From assembly GCA_945906715.1 (NCBI GenBank), contig CAMDRK010000142.1, forward strand, positions 1 through 6,705: a stretch of DNA of 6,705 bases, read 5' to 3'. Shown piece by piece: positions 4,499 to 6,705 of the stretch. The position numbers and the translations under genes were made by a program. The stretch comes from Nitrospira lenta. Lineage in GTDB: Bacteria > Nitrospirota > Nitrospiria > Nitrospirales > Nitrospiraceae. The first letter of the stretch is position 1. Each line of letters begins with the position of its first letter. The notes below the pieces were generated by a model, which saw only the letters and a list, made by a program, of their open reading frames with translations, was not told where the DNA came from and ran no database searches.

Positions 4499-5563
4499 TT
4501 ACGGTGTTCGTACCGATACTGCGCCGATTGTCGTGCGCACGAGTTCTTCTTCAATCACCTTGACGAACGCCTCCAGCGGTTGGGCGCCGGAGAGCGGTCG
4601 CCCGTTAATGAAGAATGCCGGCGTTCCGGATATACCGAGCTTGGTCACTTCATCGATGTCCCGCTGCACTGCATCATGGTGAACATTTTCTGAAAGGCAA
4701 TTCGCAAACTTCTCTGTATTGAGACCGACTTGTTCAGCATAGCGTTTCAGATCATCCTCTGAGGCTTTGGGAGCTTGTTCGAACAGTGTGTCGTGGTACT
4801 CCCAGAATTTCCCTTGATCCTGCGCGCACCAAGACGCCTCGGCCGCACTCCTCGCTTGAGGATGCAGGGAATCGAGAGGCAGGTGCCTAAAGAGCAGCCT
4901 CACCTTACCAGGGTATTTCTCAAGCACCTGTACCAGCGTCGATTGGACACGCTTGCAAAACGGGCAGTGGAAGTCCGAAATCTCCACGAGCGTCACTGGA
5001 GCATCCGCTATCCCACGAATCGGCGCCCCATTGGTTGAAACCTGCACGCGCACGACCGGAGGCGGCTGAAGTCGATCCACCACAGTTCCCTGCAACCGAA
5101 GCACTTGGACAAACTGCGCCCGTTGCTCCGCCAATTTACGCTGTTGTAGCGGGGCTCGAATCTTATCCCGAATTTCAGCTCCATCACCCTTCAGCTGCGA
5201 CCTATTTTCTTGAATGAACGCTTCGATCTCAGTTTCCGTCACCAAGCCAACCTTGGCCGTGACCTCGGCGTCCAACAACGCCGCGACCGAAATCCCTCGT
5301 TTTGCCGCCTCCTGCGCGAGGAGCCGTTGCGCGATCTGCGCATCGAGCTCTGCTCGCTTGAGCGAGTAAAGCTGCTCCTGCAGCTTTGTCAGCTTAACGC
5401 CAAGAGCATGATCGAGATCCTCAGCCGTCACCGTTTCCCCGTTCACCTCTGCCAATGGAACACCCACTTCATTCCCCGCTTGCGCCGGGGTCACGATGAG
5501 GGCGAGTGAGAGGGCCAAGGCGCACCTAGTGAGACAGGACTTATGCTGAAGAGATATGGTCAT
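4499..5563 (-). CDS. Exported SurA_N-like / DsbA-like thiol-disulfide oxidoreductase fusion
   Basis: This 354-aa protein has a signal peptide (residues 1-29; TPAQA then cleavage before G30) and is expected in the periplasm. Residues about 38-160 form a charged, helical region resembling the N-terminal chaperone domain of SurA-type proteins (AEVNGETVTAEDLDHAL at 38-54, then a long helix with AQRLLAQEAAKRGIS at 78-92). Residues about 176-342 are a DsbA-like thioredoxin domain of the Thioredoxin_4 type: VEISDFHCPFCKRVQ with the CPFC redox pair C200/C203, FRHLPLDSLHPQA, and the cis-Pro loop ISGTPAFFING (P315). Two further cysteines, C246 and C289, could form a second pair. The likely role is disulfide formation or isomerisation on exported substrates, with the front domain holding clients. 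No Shine-Dalgarno is visible before the ATG at 5563, and its 5' flank overlaps a transposase remnant, so the promoter may be displaced or the start mis-set. Confidence 0.85.
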   Translation of the reverse strand: MTISLQHKSCLTRCALALSLALIVTPAQAGNEVGVPLAEVNGETVTAEDLDHALGVKLTKLQEQLYSLKRAELDAQIAQRLLAQEAAKRGISVAALLDAEVTAKVGLVTETEIEAFIQENRSQLKGDGAEIRDKIRAPLQQRKLAEQRAQFVQVLRLQGTVVDRLQPPPVVRVQVSTNGAPIRGIADAPVTLVEISDFHCPFCKRVQSTLVQVLEKYPGKVRLLFRHLPLDSLHPQARSAAEASWCAQDQGKFWEYHDTLFEQAPKASEDDLKRYAEQVGLNTEKFANCLSENVHHDAVQRDIDEVTKLGISGTPAFFINGRPLSGAQPLEAFVKVIEEELVRTTIGAVSVRTP

Positions 5564-5628
5564 GGCATTCGGGAAAATGGACAGCGAAACTCTCTGTTTC
5601 CCACCTCACGGACGCAGCCACGATTCAT

Positions 5629-5811
5629 CTGCCGGAGGATGGAACGCCCTGGAAGGATCAACCGTTCTTCGAGCAGGAGCTCAACGCAATTCGCACCTGC
5701 GTCAACCGCCAACAACCCTTTGGCACCCCTGAATGGCAACAGCGGCTCGCGACGGCCCTTGGACTCGAATCCACGTTACGCCGCCGCGGCCGCCCGCTGA
5801 AAGAAAGGTAG
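5629..5811 (+). pseudogene. C-terminal fragment of a REP-associated (Y1/IS200-like) transposase
   Basis: A plus-strand frame ending at TAG 5809-5811 encodes a recognisable C-terminus of REP-associated tyrosine transposases: LPEDG, then QELNAIRTCVNRQQPFGTPEW and the terminal LGLESTLRRRGRP block. The catalytic HUH motif and tyrosine would lie upstream and are absent: the frame is closed by a TAG at 5527-5529 and has no suitable start. The codons before about 5629 do not look like the family. The remnant ends about 65 bp before the start codon of the DsbA-like gene on the opposite strand, consistent with an old insertion or deletion at that gene's 5' flank. The family call is by motif memory. 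Confidence 0.7.
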
Positions 5812-5840
5812 CCTGTCCCCTTTTTGTTTCCCAAGGGGAT
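5800..5840. repeat. REP-like element at the end of the transposase remnant
   Basis: The stretch AAAGGTAGCCTGTCCCCTTT (5804-5823) overlaps the transposase stop codon. Similar 'GTAGCCTGTCCCC' sequences flank REP-associated transposases in many genomes, as I recall. TCCCCTT (5816-5822) pairs with AAGGGGA (5833-5839) across a 10-nt loop, giving the hairpin expected of such elements. It could also act on transcription from either side, but no U-run follows the stem. Confidence 0.5.
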
Positions 5841-5842
5841 GT

Positions 5843-5855
5843 CCGATGTTATCGG
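5843..5855. terminator. Small hairpin downstream of the cysteine-rich gene
   Basis: CCGAT (5843-5847), GTT loop, ATCGG (5851-5855) is a perfect 5-bp stem lying 9 nt past the stop codon of the minus-strand cysteine-rich gene. It could help end that transcript, together with the neighbouring REP-like hairpin. No U-tract follows on either strand, so the terminator call is weak. Confidence 0.25.
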
Positions 5856-5864
5856 CTTATATCG

Positions 5865-6533
5865 TTACTGTAGTGGTGTACAAGGAATCGACTGTCCCCC
5901 CGTGGATTTCACCAGGCTTGGGTCTATTGAACACAACTCGACTAAGATTCTTACCTCTCCACCATTGATACACTGCGGCGGGTCAGCATTTACATTCCAC
6001 GAAGTCGAGCAGTGGGCGGATTTTCCCTTATACTTGGTGGCCGTAAATGTCTTGAGTTCCCAGTTGGGATTGATACATGTCACTTGTTCGGACGTGGCAT
6101 CCAGAGAGATAGTCCCAGTACACTTTCCATTTTTTACACAGGAAGCAAACAAGGCAGTCCCCTCGAGAACGGCGTCCAACGTAAACGGTTGTCCATTGGC
6201 ATGTGGCGAATTACTTGCCGGGTTGACGCAAAATGCTACGCCTTGGACACCGCAGTTGTCAGCCTCGGTCGGGAAGTTACTACTCGTTTCATTGCAATTC
6301 GGATTATTACCACCAGGACTTACGGTTCCACCCACTGCCGCAAGGATTTGGCCCGGGTTGTTCCCTATGCCATTAACAGTAATAGTGTCATCATTTGATC
6401 CGGTTATCCAAGCTGCACACACCCTCTTTCCAGCAATAGTGGCACATCCGGCATTCGCCTCATTTTCCAAGAGCCCCACGCTCACAACAATGAGAGACAA
6501 ACCCATCACAGTTACCGCTAGCTTCCTAAACAT
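5865..6533 (-). CDS. Secreted cysteine-rich protein of unknown function (222 aa)
   Basis: The ATG at 6533 is well supported by AAGGAGGAA on the minus strand (GGAGGA at 6543-6538, 4 nt from the start). The N-terminus is a Sec signal peptide: MFRK, a hydrophobic core AVTVMGLSLIVVSVGLL, and a cleavage site around EANA then G29. The mature part is about 194 aa, rich in Gly, Asn, Ser and Thr, with 12 cysteines (residues 30, 39, 80, 94, 102, 132, 138, 153, 175, 188, 201 and 218). The number is even, so full pairing in disulfides is possible. Predicted character is beta-rich and extracytoplasmic; there is no CxxCH haem motif, no anchor and no enzyme signature I recognise. The DNA looks more AT-rich than its neighbours. 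The thiol oxidoreductase gene downstream in the same orientation is a natural candidate for helping it fold, which is inference. Confidence 0.8.
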   Translation of the reverse strand: MFRKLAVTVMGLSLIVVSVGLLENEANAGCATIAGKRVCAAWITGSNDDTITVNGIGNNPGQILAAVGGTVSPGGNNPNCNETSSNFPTEADNCGVQGVAFCVNPASNSPHANGQPFTLDAVLEGTALFASCVKNGKCTGTISLDATSEQVTCINPNWELKTFTATKYKGKSAHCSTSWNVNADPPQCINGGEVRILVELCSIDPSLVKSTGGQSIPCTPLQ

Positions 6534-6608
6534 ACGTTCCTCCTTTGTTAAATCTCCGATTGAATCTCTCGTCCATTACTCAGGCACATGCATGAAAGAA
6601 TCCTGCCC

Positions 6609-6704
6609 TCACGGCAACGCCAATGTGATTTTGGCAAAGACCAGTCGGTCTGGCTGAATGATTGGATTATTGATGTCTCTGTCGAAGTACTGGAACGACT
6701 TATC
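6609..6704 (-). CDS. C-terminal 31 codons of an unidentified gene (enters from the right edge)
   Basis: On the minus strand a frame open from the window edge ends at TGA (6611-6609). It encodes DKSFQYFDRDINNPIIQP and then DRLVFAKITLALP. The alternating hydrophobic and charged pattern looks like genuine protein more than either other minus frame (one stops at once; the other is Ser/Arg-rich and runs on toward the next gene). I do not recognise the family. Only 75 bp separate its stop from the cysteine-rich gene, so the two could be co-transcribed. Confidence 0.45.
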   Translation of the reverse strand, partial: DKSFQYFDRDINNPIIQPDRLVFAKITLALP

Positions 6705-6705
6705 G

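Noticed and set aside
5543..5800. 85-codon plus-strand open frame
   Set aside because: It is out of frame with the recognisable transposase C-terminus over the same bases and reads as Ser/Arg/Ala-rich nonsense.
5824..6657. 277-codon plus-strand open frame
   Set aside because: It lies over the cysteine-rich gene on the other strand, which has a signal peptide and a strong ribosome binding site. The plus frame has neither and its protein has no recognisable domain.

Overview
The window looks like an accessory stretch of a bacterial chromosome. Codon use and GC content are moderate to high for most genes, and mobile-element debris is mixed with toxin-antitoxin (TA) modules. The style suggests a Nitrospira-like (Nitrospirota) genome: a LuxR-type regulator with a PAS-like front half, a degenerate TTTGGTCTG-type 9-nt repeat tract, small periplasmic lipoproteins and dense type II TA modules. 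That assignment is an impression from remembered genomes and was not tested.

Left part (1-1232). The window opens inside the 5' end of a probable IS630-family transposase gene on the minus strand, divergent from a 231-aa LuxR-type regulator (171-866). A gene-free stretch of about 365 bp follows. It begins with a degenerate 9-nt tandem tract (869-930) that ends in a long imperfect inverted repeat.

Middle part (1218-4050). Three different two-gene TA modules lie head to tail on the plus strand: Phd-like/PIN (1233-1927), MazE/MazF (2295-2875) and RelE/HigB-like with an XRE-type antitoxin (3334-4010). Each is followed by a copy of the same sequence. The third copy (4029-4234) is the 3' end of an intact minus-strand lipoprotein gene. 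The first two (1941-2138 and 3092-3231) are orphan copies of that 3' end. The result is a cassette-like [TA module + gene-end copy] x3 array backed against the lipoprotein gene. In the first copy the lipoprotein tail is joined, out of frame, to a fragment matching the N-terminus of MtnA (methylthioribose-1-phosphate isomerase).

Right part (4048-6705). Everything recognisable as an intact gene here is on the minus strand. A 354-aa exported protein combines a SurA-N-like region with a DsbA-like CPFC thioredoxin domain. It is followed 31 nt downstream by the 139-aa lipoprotein, which has two cysteines besides the lipobox cysteine, and the two probably form one transcription unit. Upstream of the thiol gene lie a C-terminal fragment of a REP-associated (Y1) transposase and a REP-like motif. 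Beyond that is a secreted 222-aa protein with 12 cysteines and a strong ribosome binding site, and then the last 31 codons of another gene that enters from the right edge. A periplasmic or extracytoplasmic disulfide theme (oxidoreductase plus cysteine-rich exported neighbours) is plausible but inferred only from proximity.
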